NCBI GenBank assembly: GCA_036655715.1
Contig: JAVVPO010000012.1
Location: 1 to 38,930 of the forward strand
Length of the DNA stretch: 38,930 bases
Direction: 5' to 3'
From: JAVVPO01 sp036655715
Lineage (GTDB): Bacteria; Bacillota; Clostridia; Lachnospirales; Cellulosilyticaceae
Both the position numbers and the translations under genes were made by a program. Positions 1 to 8,038 of the stretch are shown here, piece by piece (the stretch's first letter is position 1; the number at the start of each line of letters is the position of its first letter). The notes below the pieces were generated by a model. It worked only from the letters and a program-made list of their open reading frames with translations, made no database searches and was not told the DNA's origin.

Positions 1-886
1 AAACAAAAGAAAATCTAACCAATATTATAAAAAGCATGACAAAATATTCATGGCTTTTTGCCAAAAATTCTGAAAGGAATTTCACGAGAAAACGTAAGCT
101 AGACTTTGAAACGATTATGTTGTTACTACTATCTATGGATGGCAACAGCCTATCAAAAGAATTACTTGAATATAGTGAGTATTCTCCTGAAACGGCAACC
201 TTTTGCACCTAAATGCAAGGTACGACATAAAAAACAAACTCTACGTTGATGCCATTCTTCAACCAGGCAGAAAAGAAAATGAAAATAGAGCTTTAACAGA
301 TATGATTGATCGTTCAAAAATCAAGAAAAAAGTGATTATTATGGCTGATAGAGGTTACGAGGCTTATAATGCTTTTGCTCACACAGAAGAAAAGGGAGCG
401 TTCGATGAAGAAGTCAACATCATTGTGACTAGAAAACAGACCAAATCTGTAAAAGAGAAACCTGAGCTTTATAAGTTTGTGTCAAAGAAAGGTACTTTTG
501 ATTTTGTGGATTTGCATAAAAATATGTTTTATCCTATGACCTTTAGAGTTGTTCGATTTAAAATCACTGAAGACACCTACCAAACACTTATAACAAATCT
601 TTCACCGGAGGAATTTTCTCTACAAGAATTAAAAGAACTTTATCACATGAGATGGGGGATTGAAACTTCTTTTAGAGAGCTTAAATATGGGATAGGACTA
701 ACAAATTTCCACGTAAAAAAAATGGTATACATTATCCGAGAAGTATTTGCAAGACTTGTGATGTATAACTTTTGCCTTACAGTTGCACTGAGTGTAACCA
801 TAAAGACAAAAGCCCCTAAACATCTTTATCAAGTCAATTTCACCATAGCTATACAGCTATGCAAAAAATTCATGGCTAGTTTTTGA
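1..886 (+). pseudogene. IS4-family transposase remnant (internal deletion, frameshift)
   Basis: This is a broken DDE transposase. The first part reads openly from the window edge (ATG at 36, in a frame already open upstream) to a TAA at 210-212. It includes the N-terminal stretch FETIMLLLLSMDGNSLSKEL, typical of IS4 transposases. From about 203 a different frame continues with HLNARYDIKNKLYVDA and runs to 886. The C-terminal part keeps a probable second catalytic Asp (MADRGYEAYN) and the IS4 signature Y-x2-R-x3-E-x6-K in YHMRWGIETSFRELK. The segment that normally carries the first catalytic Asp is missing, so the enzyme must be inactive. The join lies at about 198-206. The C-terminus after about 840 also looks degraded. 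The true 5' end may lie before the window. No flanking inverted repeats were identified. Confidence 0.88.
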
Positions 887-1073
887 AAGGATGTTACTTA
901 ACTTAATGACATTGGCAAATTTGCTCAATCCTTTACAATACTATCTAAGAAAAGTTGGAATATAAATTGTATCTTCCTCTATTAATCTAAAATAAATAAA
1001 GTAGGGTAGCATTAAAAGTAGGAATAAATGAATAAAAAAATTGTAAAATTAGAATATATATAATTTTTAATTA

Positions 1074-1102
1074 TTTACTATAGTCTACGCATTTGATATA
1101 AT
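1074..1102 (+). promoter_or_regulatory. Sigma-A type promoter of the pilus operon
   Basis: The -35 box TTTACT (1074-1079) and a perfect -10 box TATAAT (1097-1102) are separated by 17 bases. They lie about 49 bases before the first pilB start candidate, in an AT-rich gap between the transposase remnant and the operon. No terminator or recognisable riboswitch lies between it and pilB. It is the only strong promoter I found for the genes up to 14366. Confidence 0.65.
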
Positions 1103-1150
1103 TAGAAATAAAAGGTAAAAAAAGGAAAATGATTAAGGTGGAGAATAGGG

Positions 1151-2692
1151 GTGAATAAGATGGATAGGAAAAGGATAGGGGAGAACCTAGTAGAAAAAAT
1201 AGATTTAATTAGATATCCCATTGATCCTCATATAGTTACTAAAGTATCAGAACAGGTAGCTAGAAAATATACACTTGTTCCAATTGAGGTTGTAGAAGAC
1301 AAAATTAAAATAGCAATGATAGATATAGATAATATAGTGGCAATAAACGATGTAAAAGTAATGACTAAAATGAATGTTTGCCCGGTACAAGCTGATAGTC
1401 ACGATATTCTGAGTGTGATTAATCAAGTATTTAGTTCCTCTAGAGCCAAGCATATTGCTAAAGAAGTAGAAAAACAAATACAAATAGAATATCCTACTAG
1501 GGCATTAGAACTAGAGGCACTGGAGAAGATAGCTGAAAAGGAAAATTACTTACAATTAACCCAAAGTATCATAGAAGAAGGCATAGCTATGGGGGCATCA
1601 GATATTCATATTGAGCCTTTAGAAAGACAAATTAAGGTGAGATATCGTATAGATGGTAGGTTACAAGAACGGCAGTTTTTAAGAAAGGAGATGTTAAACG
1701 CTGTTATAACGTGTATAAAAATTATGGCTAATCTAGATATTGCAGAGAAAAGAATACCTCAGGATGGACGTGTGACAAAGGCGCTTGGTAAGGAAGAAGT
1801 CGATTTAAGGATAAGTATTTTGCCGACACTATTTGGTGAAAAAGCAATGATAAGAATCATTTATAGGATGGGAATGAAATTAACGACCCAGAACCTTGGG
1901 TTTCATCCAAGTGACCTCAGCAAGTTTAGGAGATTACTGAGATACTCCTATGGGCTTATTCTGATTACTGGGCCAACGGGAAGTGGTAAGTCAACAACTC
2001 TAGCGACTATGTTAAGGGAGTTAAATAAACCTCATAGTAATATTATAACAGTAGAAGACCCTGTAGAAACTATTATAGAAGGGGTTAACCAAGTGGTAGT
2101 CAACAATAAAGCAGGATTAACTTTTGCTAATATATTAAGATCTATTCTACGGCAAGACCCCGATGTGCTCATGATAGGGGAGATAAGAGATCAGGAAACG
2201 GCTAAGATAGCCATACGATCAGCTATAACAGGACATCTTGTCCTGAGCACTTTGCACACCAATGATGCAACAAGTTCCATTGCAAGGCTAAGGGATATGG
2301 AAGTAGAGCCCTTTATGGTAGGCACAGCTGTGAAGGGCGTTATTGCTCAAAGATTAGTGAGAAAGATATGTGAGCATTGTAAAGAAAGTTATCAGGTGAG
2401 TAAACAGGAGCAGCAGTTATATGGCATAAAAGAGGGAACAAAGGTCTATAAGGGAAAAGGCTGTAAGATATGTCATGGAACAGGGTATAAAGGAAGAAAA
2501 GCCATTCATGAAATATGTATAGTAGATAACTATTTGAGGGATCAGATATCAAGTGGACAGATAACTTCTGAACAGATTAGACAAGCAGCTATAAAAAAGG
2601 GGATGAGAACACTTTGGCAAAACGTGTGTGAGGATGTACTACTAGGTGTTACAACGATGGAAGAGATGATGAAGATTGCTTATGAATCTTAA
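1151..2692 (+). CDS. pilB: Type IV pilus assembly ATPase PilB (GspE family)
   Basis: This hexameric cytoplasmic ATPase powers pilus extension or pseudopilus assembly. The 513-residue protein has an N-terminal MshEN/T2SSE-N-like domain (about 15-100). The core carries Walker A GPTGSGKS at 274-281 and a Walker B region VLMIGEIRD with GEIRD at 343-347. The tetracysteine zinc site of the GspE/PilB branch is C407/C410 and C438/C441. The tetracysteine module separates it from the retraction ATPase that follows. The start is uncertain. GTG 1151 has AGGTGG about 10 bases upstream, and ATG 1160 has AGGGGTG at a similar distance. It is the first gene of the operon, 15 bases before pilT. The first c-di-GMP-binding MshEN motif looks shortened, so I would not claim nucleotide sensing. 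Confidence 0.95.
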   Translation: MNKMDRKRIGENLVEKIDLIRYPIDPHIVTKVSEQVARKYTLVPIEVVEDKIKIAMIDIDNIVAINDVKVMTKMNVCPVQADSHDILSVINQVFSSSRAKHIAKEVEKQIQIEYPTRALELEALEKIAEKENYLQLTQSIIEEGIAMGASDIHIEPLERQIKVRYRIDGRLQERQFLRKEMLNAVITCIKIMANLDIAEKRIPQDGRVTKALGKEEVDLRISILPTLFGEKAMIRIIYRMGMKLTTQNLGFHPSDLSKFRRLLRYSYGLILITGPTGSGKSTTLATMLRELNKPHSNIITVEDPVETIIEGVNQVVVNNKAGLTFANILRSILRQDPDVLMIGEIRDQETAKIAIRSAITGHLVLSTLHTNDATSSIARLRDMEVEPFMVGTAVKGVIAQRLVRKICEHCKESYQVSKQEQQLYGIKEGTKVYKGKGCKICHGTGYKGRKAIHEICIVDNYLRDQISSGQITSEQIRQAAIKKGMRTLWQNVCEDVLLGVTTMEEMMKIAYES

Positions 2693-2707
2693 GAAAAGAG
2701 GGAAGTA

Positions 2708-3775
2708 ATGGATAGAGATGAGATGCTTAAACTAATTGATAAATATAAGGCTTCAGATTTGCATATAACAGTGGGTTCGCCTCCTGTTATGAGAATCAAT
2801 GGCAAGATAGTACGAATGGGAGATAAACTACTTACATCAGAAGATACAGCCATGATGATACAGTCACTCCTTACAAATAGTGCATTGAAAGAAAGATTAG
2901 AACAAGAGGGAGAAGTAGATTTTGCTTTTTCAAAATCTAATCTTGGAAGGTATAGAGTGAATGTTTTTAAACAAAGAAATACTTATGCGGCAGCGATTCG
3001 TGTGTTGCCCATAGACGTACCCACAATGGAAGAACTTCATTTGCCAACGCAGATATTAGAAGGGCTTGCAGACAACAAGAAAGGGCTAGTGCTAGTGACA
3101 GGACCTACAGAAAGTGGGAAGACAACCACTTTAGCAGCTATGATAGATCATATTAATTGTAATAAAGCATACCATATTTTGACCTTAGAAGACCCTATAG
3201 AATATAGGCATAAACATAAAAATAGTATTATCAATCAAAGGGAAATAGGTGTAGATGCTAAGAGTTATCATACAGGACTTAGAGCGGCACTTAGACAAAA
3301 TCCAGATATCATCCTTATTGGGGAAATGAGAGATGCCCAGACCATTGCCACAGCTATAACAGCTGCAGAAACAGGGCATTTGGTACTAAGTTCATTACAT
3401 ACGATGGGCGCGGTAGAAACCATTGATAGGATACTCGATGTATTTCCGGGAGATCAGCAAAATCAAGTCAGGGCCCAGCTGTCAAAGATTCTTAAAGGAG
3501 TCATTTCTCAGCAGCTTATACCAAGTAAGGACAAAAAAGAAAGATGCTTAGCTATGGAGATTATGATGAATACACCAGCTATTTCTAATCTTATACGAGA
3601 GGGCAAGATGCATCAAATCTATTCACAAATTCAGATGGGAAATAAATTTGGGATGCAAACGATGAATCAGGCATTAGCTGAATTGTGTCATTTAGGAAAA
3701 ATAGACCTTCAAACGGCTAAAGCTTATAGTGAAAATCCTGATGAGTTACAAGAGATACAAGGAGCTAAGAAATAG
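2708..3775 (+). CDS. pilT: Pilus retraction ATPase PilT
   Basis: This is the hexameric ATPase that depolymerises the pilus for retraction, twitching or DNA uptake. Its 355 residues match the usual PilT length (about 340-370). It lacks the tetracysteine module of PilB. The N-terminal PAS-like domain starts with the PilT phrase ASDLHITVGSPPVMRINGK. Walker A is GPTESGKT at 132-139, where most PilT proteins have G at the position of E135. The core GxxxxGK[ST] is intact. GEMRD at 205-209 is the Walker B region and HLVLSSLHT is the His-box region. Translation probably starts at ATG 2708 behind AAGAGGGAAG. Its presence beside pilB suggests a true retractable type IV pilus and not only a secretion pseudopilus. 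Confidence 0.95.
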   Translation: MDRDEMLKLIDKYKASDLHITVGSPPVMRINGKIVRMGDKLLTSEDTAMMIQSLLTNSALKERLEQEGEVDFAFSKSNLGRYRVNVFKQRNTYAAAIRVLPIDVPTMEELHLPTQILEGLADNKKGLVLVTGPTESGKTTTLAAMIDHINCNKAYHILTLEDPIEYRHKHKNSIINQREIGVDAKSYHTGLRAALRQNPDIILIGEMRDAQTIATAITAAETGHLVLSSLHTMGAVETIDRILDVFPGDQQNQVRAQLSKILKGVISQQLIPSKDKKERCLAMEIMMNTPAISNLIREGKMHQIYSQIQMGNKFGMQTMNQALAELCHLGKIDLQTAKAYSENPDELQEIQGAKK

Positions 3776-3814
3776 GTAAAGAAATAGATAAAAAAATATG
3801 AGGAGGGGGGAAGC

Positions 3815-5029
3815 ATGAACCAATATATTTATAAAGCAAGGGACATAAGGAGTAATAAGATTCTAAAAGGTGAAGGAGCTTATAATAATGCCTATGAACT
3901 TAAACAGCATCTAGCAAGTATGGACCTTGTTCCTCTGAAAGTGGAAACAAAAACCTTTCTAAATACAGAAATAAGTAGTTTTGCTATTTTTCAAAAAAAG
4001 ATAAAGCTAGAGGACATAGCCTTATTTTGTAGACAGTTTGCCACAATGATTGAGTCTGGAATAAGTGTAGGAAGATCTCTTGACTTAGCGAGAAAAGAAT
4101 GTCAAAACCCTGCACTAAAAAGACATTTAAAAGAAGTACATGAGAAGATAAAAAAGGGGAAAAGATTATCAGAAGCCATGGGAGAAATAACGATATTTCC
4201 TTTTTTATTAGTAAGAATGATTGAGATAGGAGAGGTATCAGGTCATCTAGAGAATATATTAAATCAGTTAGCCAACTATTTTGAGAATCAGCTAGAAATG
4301 AGGAAGAAAGTAAAAAAGGCACTTTTGTATCCAATGATTGTATGTATCGTACTATGTGTGGTATTCCCTATCATGATGGTGCAGGTGATTCCAGCCTTTG
4401 TGGAGATGTTTAGAGAGTTAGAAGTGGCGTTGCCACTTGAGACAAAAATAATTATTGGAATAAGTGATTGGTTTGTAAAAAATTGGGAAATAATATTGAT
4501 AATAAATGCTAGTCTAACCTTATCATTTATACAATTTAGAAAAAATCATGTAGGAAAAAAGTATTATGATGCTTTAACTATTTTGCTACCTTTGATAGGG
4601 AAGATAAAGAAGCAGCTATTAACCATTAGATTTTGTGAAAGTATGGCATTACTACTTGGGACAGGCACACCCATCTTGCAAGCATTAGAAAATACGAAGA
4701 TGATGATGAATAATAGCATGGCAGAAGAAGAATTAGACCGGATAAAAGAAGCTATTAAAAAGGGATATAGTTTAAGAGAAGCATTACAAACAAGTCGTAT
4801 CTATCCTGAGATGATGATTAATATGATCAGTATAGGGGAAGAGACTGGGGAAATCGATAAGATGCTTATCAAGGTAGGAGAATATTTTAGCACACAAACC
4901 AAAGGGACTATAGACTATATAACAGTTGTGATAGAGCCTGCACTTATTATACTTATAGGCTTATTTATAGGACTTATGATGTTTGCTATTACTACACCTA
5001 CATTCACACTAGCCACGGAACTTATATAG
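3815..5029 (+). CDS. pilC: Type IV pilus platform protein PilC (GspF family)
   Basis: This polytopic inner-membrane platform sits above PilB/PilT and moves pilin subunits in and out of the fibre. The 404 residues contain two repeated GspF domains (about 68-195 and 270-395). Each has the conserved phrase I-x-IGE-x-[ST]G: MIEIGEVSGHLENIL near 135-149 and MISIGEETGEIDKML further on. There are three hydrophobic segments at about 170-198, 224-241 and 375-398. A strong ribosome site, GAGGGGGG, precedes the ATG at 3815. The gene follows pilT by 39 bases and is clearly co-transcribed with the neighbouring genes. Confidence 0.95.
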   Translation: MNQYIYKARDIRSNKILKGEGAYNNAYELKQHLASMDLVPLKVETKTFLNTEISSFAIFQKKIKLEDIALFCRQFATMIESGISVGRSLDLARKECQNPALKRHLKEVHEKIKKGKRLSEAMGEITIFPFLLVRMIEIGEVSGHLENILNQLANYFENQLEMRKKVKKALLYPMIVCIVLCVVFPIMMVQVIPAFVEMFRELEVALPLETKIIIGISDWFVKNWEIILIINASLTLSFIQFRKNHVGKKYYDALTILLPLIGKIKKQLLTIRFCESMALLLGTGTPILQALENTKMMMNNSMAEEELDRIKEAIKKGYSLREALQTSRIYPEMMINMISIGEETGEIDKMLIKVGEYFSTQTKGTIDYITVVIEPALIILIGLFIGLMMFAITTPTFTLATELI

Positions 5030-5067
5030 TAGCTGTTTTAGGCTACAACATACAAAGGAGATAAAAG

Positions 5068-5562
5068 ATGGATAATGTAAAAGAAAATCAAAAAGGCTTT
5101 TCAATGATAGAAATTGTTATAGCAATAGCTCTAATTGGAATTATGAGTGCGGCATTGGCACCATCCTTCATGGATATAACGAGGAAGACAAAACTTAAAG
5201 CGGATATACAATCTGTAGAAACTTTCCAAAATATAATAGAGATTTATAGCGCAGACCATGATGGTAAATTACCAGGAATACAATCTGGAACTGAAAGTAT
5301 CATAGTTGTAGGAACACCTGTTTATACAGCGCTACTTGATGGTGGATATATAGGGATAAAGGATTTAGAAGGGGAGACAGGACCTTTGAAGTTGCAAACT
5401 GATGAGGCCAGTCTTAAGTATGATGGGGCAAAGGAACAAGTTGTTTTGAGTATAAACTATGATAAGAATGAAAAGGTAGTAAGGCTAGCCATGGATTTAA
5501 GTGATAGAGAACAAGAGTGGATTATATTGCCGAATGGCGTGCCAACTCCAAAAAAAGAGTAG
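5068..5562 (+). CDS. Type IV pilin / major-type pseudopilin (GspG-like)
   Basis: This is a prepilin with a short basic leader and a class III signal, NQKGFSMIEIVIAIALIG. The peptidase should cut after G10, leaving F11 as the methylated first residue and E15 as the conserved Glu+5. The hydrophobic helix spans about 11-31 and is followed by a charged helix. The phrase AD-x-DG-x-LPG resembles the GspG/PilA region before the C-terminal domain. The protein has 164 residues. It follows pilC with an AAAGGAG site 6 bases before ATG 5068. It is probably the main pilus subunit because it has the only strong ATG start among the operon's prepilins. That ranking is inference. The assembly gap starts 58 bases after its stop. 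Confidence 0.9.
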   Translation: MDNVKENQKGFSMIEIVIAIALIGIMSAALAPSFMDITRKTKLKADIQSVETFQNIIEIYSADHDGKLPGIQSGTESIIVVGTPVYTALLDGGYIGIKDLEGETGPLKLQTDEASLKYDGAKEQVVLSINYDKNEKVVRLAMDLSDREQEWIILPNGVPTPKKE

Positions 5563-5565
5563 CTC

Positions 5566-5620
5566 AGATGAAATGGGAAGAAGATAAGGAGCTTAGAAAG
5601 GGGGAGGGGGAAAATAATAC
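5566..5620. repeat. Left copy of 55-base direct repeat at the assembly gap
   Basis: These 55 bases start AGATGAAATGGGAAG and end GGAAAATAATAC. They are the last known bases before the N run and are identical to 5721-5775. The unit contains G5-A-G5-A4, which also looks like a ribosome binding site for the next pseudopilin. The repeat ends exactly at the N run on both sides, which points to a shared contig end and not necessarily a biological duplication. Confidence 0.97.
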
Positions 5621-5720
5621 NNNNNNNNNNNNNNNNNNNNNNNNNNNNNNNNNNNNNNNNNNNNNNNNNNNNNNNNNNNNNNNNNNNNNNNNNNNNNNNN
5701 NNNNNNNNNNNNNNNNNNNN
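5621..5720. other. Assembly gap (100 N)
   Basis: Exactly 100 undetermined bases lie between two contig ends, the usual placeholder for a gap of unknown size. Because the flanks are the same 55 bases, the real distance may be zero once the copies are merged. Alternatively, a missing unit may be bounded by this repeat. Nothing inside can be annotated. Confidence 0.99.
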
Positions 5721-5775
5721 AGATGAAATGGGAAGAAGATAAGGAGCTTAGAAAGGGGGAGGGGGAAAATAATAC
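5721..5775. repeat. Right copy of 55-base direct repeat at the assembly gap
   Basis: This copy is identical to 5566-5620 and starts directly after the N run. It carries the GGGGGAGGGGG tract (5755-5765) that would serve as the ribosome site of the next prepilin. It also carries an in-frame TGA at 5724-5726, which closes that prepilin's frame upstream. Confidence 0.97.
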
Positions 5776-6329
5776 GGATAGGGGGCTTAAGGAATACACA
5801 AAAAGGGAATAGTTTACTAGAAGTCTTATTAGCAACTGTCTTGTTTGGTATTTTCACCATTAGTATATGGAGCCTTTTTCATAGGGTTTACTGGGCTTAT
5901 TGGAAAACAGATCAAGAGGTTAAGTTACTTGAAGAAGGGCGTATGATAGTAGAGTTTATACAAGAAGAGGTTAGAATGGCAGAAGCAGTCATTATAGAAG
6001 TAGATGGGGCTACTAATGTGATGGAGAGTAAAGAGGCTATTTATCAAAAGCCTCTTAAAAACATGGTGTTTATAAAAGATAGGGATGATAGATCGAAGCC
6101 ATCTAATGAAGATAAATTACAGCTTTTTGCATCTAGTGAGTATAAGGGATATTACTTGAGATATCAGAAGAATGTAGTAGCAGAGCATATTCAATCAATT
6201 ACGATAAGTAGAGAGAAAAACTCAAATCTAGTGAAGATAACCTGTATGATGTTCGGTAAAGAAGAAGGTGAAAATCTATCAACAAGTTTAGTTATTTCTT
6301 TAGAACATAAAACATTAAAAACAAAATAA
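5772..6329 (+). CDS. Minor pseudopilin, probable ATA start
   Basis: This minor prepilin has the class III signal KGNSLLEVLLATVLFGIF. G12/N13 is the likely cleavage site and E17 is Glu+5. The first ATG-like codon a gene caller would use (5841) lies inside the mature hydrophobic helix, so that start must be wrong. From the in-frame TGA at 5724-5726 to the cleavage site there is no ATG, GTG, TTG or CTG, only ATA codons at 5739, 5769, 5772 and 5778. GGGGGAGGGGG at 5755-5765 sits at a good distance for 5772. The protein would have 185 residues. After the helix there is no recognisable domain; it resembles PilW/ComGF-type minor pilins. A one-base error in the nearby homopolymers joining it to ATG 5723 is an alternative. 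Confidence 0.75.
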   Translation: MRIGGLRNTQKGNSLLEVLLATVLFGIFTISIWSLFHRVYWAYWKTDQEVKLLEEGRMIVEFIQEEVRMAEAVIIEVDGATNVMESKEAIYQKPLKNMVFIKDRDDRSKPSNEDKLQLFASSEYKGYYLRYQKNVVAEHIQSITISREKNSNLVKITCMMFGKEEGENLSTSLVISLEHKTLKTK

Positions 6330-6381
6330 TAAAAGCTATAGTGATGACAGGGGAAAGTAAGTAAAGGTAAGAGGTGAACAT

Positions 6382-7437
6382 ATGAGAAGGGGAATAGTAG
6401 GCTTAGAAATTGGGACACATAATATAAAGATTATAGAAGCTAAAAAGAAGGGGATGAAATGGGAAGTTATACATACGGCTAGAATAGAGACGCCTAAAGA
6501 GAGTGTGGTAAATGGTGAACTTATTAGCCAAGAAGAGGTAGTTTGTGCGATTAAAGAAGTGATACAAAAAAAGAAAATAAAGGAAAAAAAAGTTTATTTA
6601 CTCATAGATAGCTCGGATGTTATTGCCAGGGAAATAGAAGTAAATGGCTCCAATCATAAATATCTGAAGGAGTTATTGAACTATAGAATAGAAGAATATT
6701 TGCCTATTGATGCAAGAAACTATGAAGTAGATTTTGAAGTGATAGAAGAGATTGAAAAAGAAGGAAGAAAAGTTGTAAAGCTTCTAGCAGTAGCAGCGCC
6801 TAAGGCACTGGTAAAACAGTACATAGAGTTAAGTGAATTACTGGAGTTAAAATTAAAAGGCATCAGTATTCAAGCTGCTAATTTAGGTAAAGCCTTTAGA
6901 ATGATAAGCCGTGAAGAAACAGAAGAGGAACTAACAACTCTGATGATAGATATCGGAGGACAAGCAACAGATTTAACTATTGTAAAAGGGCAAAATACAA
7001 GACTTACTCAAAAAATAGAGTTTGGATCCCACGAAATTAATAAGAAGATAATGGAGATATTTGATGAAGATGACTTAGAAGAAGTAGAATATTTCAAACA
7101 AAGATATGCAGCTATTTATGAAGAAGAACATCTCTTAGATGAAGATTTCTATGGTAACTATATTAGTCAGATTATTAAAGCGGATATGAATCATAAACTT
7201 ATTGAAGGGATACAAAAATTTATTAGATTTTATCACATGAATAGCCATGAAAAGATAGATAAGGTATATTTGATTGGAGGAGGCTCCGGGATAAAACATA
7301 TTGATAGCTATATAGAAAGAGCCACACAAATTGAAGTGGAGATATTAAAACAAACGGAATATTTCATTAATAGTGAAGAGTTTGAAGATGAGATACCTTA
7401 TTTTGCTAATCTTTTAGGTTTGGTTAGAGGGGCATAG
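6382..7437 (+). CDS. pilM: Pilus assembly protein PilM (actin-like ATPase)
   Basis: PilM is the cytoplasmic FtsA/actin-fold protein that binds the N-terminal tail of PilN and links the assembly motor to the membrane alignment complex. The 351-residue length is typical. The phosphate-1 loop is GLEIGTHNIKIIEA (about 7-20), phosphate-2 is MIDIGGQATDLTIV (about 188-201), and the adenosine motif is VYLIGGGSGIKHI (about 295-307). ATG 6382 is preceded by GTAAGAGGTGAA. It is followed by pilN after 13 bases, the standard pilM-pilN-pilO order. Confidence 0.93.
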   Translation: MRRGIVGLEIGTHNIKIIEAKKKGMKWEVIHTARIETPKESVVNGELISQEEVVCAIKEVIQKKKIKEKKVYLLIDSSDVIAREIEVNGSNHKYLKELLNYRIEEYLPIDARNYEVDFEVIEEIEKEGRKVVKLLAVAAPKALVKQYIELSELLELKLKGISIQAANLGKAFRMISREETEEELTTLMIDIGGQATDLTIVKGQNTRLTQKIEFGSHEINKKIMEIFDEDDLEEVEYFKQRYAAIYEEEHLLDEDFYGNYISQIIKADMNHKLIEGIQKFIRFYHMNSHEKIDKVYLIGGGSGIKHIDSYIERATQIEVEILKQTEYFINSEEFEDEIPYFANLLGLVRGA

Positions 7438-7450
7438 GAGGGGGCGCGCC

Positions 7451-8038
7451 ATGCAGATGATTAATTTGTTGCCAGGGGAGTACATAGGTACACAAAGAAA
7501 TAAACTGTTTAAAAATATTTTGGGTATAGGATTAGCTATAGAGTTAGGGATAACGGGCATAATCGGATTACAGCCGCTAAAAGAACTTAATAACAAAGAA
7601 GAGTACCTAGGAGCAATTGAGGAAAAGTTAAGTAATCCTAGATTTGATGAAGTGGAAAAAATGCAAGTGCAGTTACAAAACGTTGAAGCAGATTACGAGA
7701 ACTGGTTCAATAGATTAAGTGAAATCAAAAATACTTCCTTTGTAAGTGGGGCAGTATTAGATACTTTATTAGGGAATGTACCAATAGGTGTAACCATTGA
7801 TTACTTACAATTAGAAAAACAAAGTATAGTCATAAAAGGGAAAACTACAAATACTTTTTCTGCTAGAGGATATATATCAAAATTACAAAATATATATCTA
7901 GAGACAGATATGTCTTTTGAGTTAGCAGAAATAGAGGAAGGCGCTAAGTATAGCCCATTTAGTGTGGAAATGATTTTTTCAGAGGATACCAAGGAGGGGG
8001 AGGCTAGCGATAAGGAGGAAAATGTAAATGAGGAGTAA
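7451..8038 (+). CDS. pilN: Pilus alignment protein PilN
   Basis: PilN is a bitopic membrane protein that joins cytoplasmic PilM to the periplasm-side PilO. The 195 residues begin MQMINLLPGEY, which contains the INLLP motif (4-8) known as the PilM-binding tail. A membrane helix follows at about 23-40 and then a coiled coil and a small ferredoxin-like domain. GGAGGGGG precedes ATG 7451, and ATG 7457 is also possible. The last 11 bases overlap the next gene, which suggests translational coupling. The C-terminus is very acidic. Confidence 0.85.
   Translation: MQMINLLPGEYIGTQRNKLFKNILGIGLAIELGITGIIGLQPLKELNNKEEYLGAIEEKLSNPRFDEVEKMQVQLQNVEADYENWFNRLSEIKNTSFVSGAVLDTLLGNVPIGVTIDYLQLEKQSIVIKGKTTNTFSARGYISKLQNIYLETDMSFELAEIEEGAKYSPFSVEMIFSEDTKEGEASDKEENVNEE

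Noticed and set aside
887..1073. c-di-GMP or other riboswitch before the pilus operon
   Set aside because: I saw no conserved riboswitch core or terminator in this AT-rich gap, so there is no support beyond analogy with Clostridioides pili.
5568..5812. A short frame from ATG 5568 or ATG 5723 beginning MKWEEDKELRKGEGENN as a gene or as the real leader of the pseudopilin
   Set aside because: It has no ribosome site, is highly charged and stops at TAG 5810-5812 just before the prepilin motif continues in another frame. It could be right only if a base is wrong in the G or A runs.
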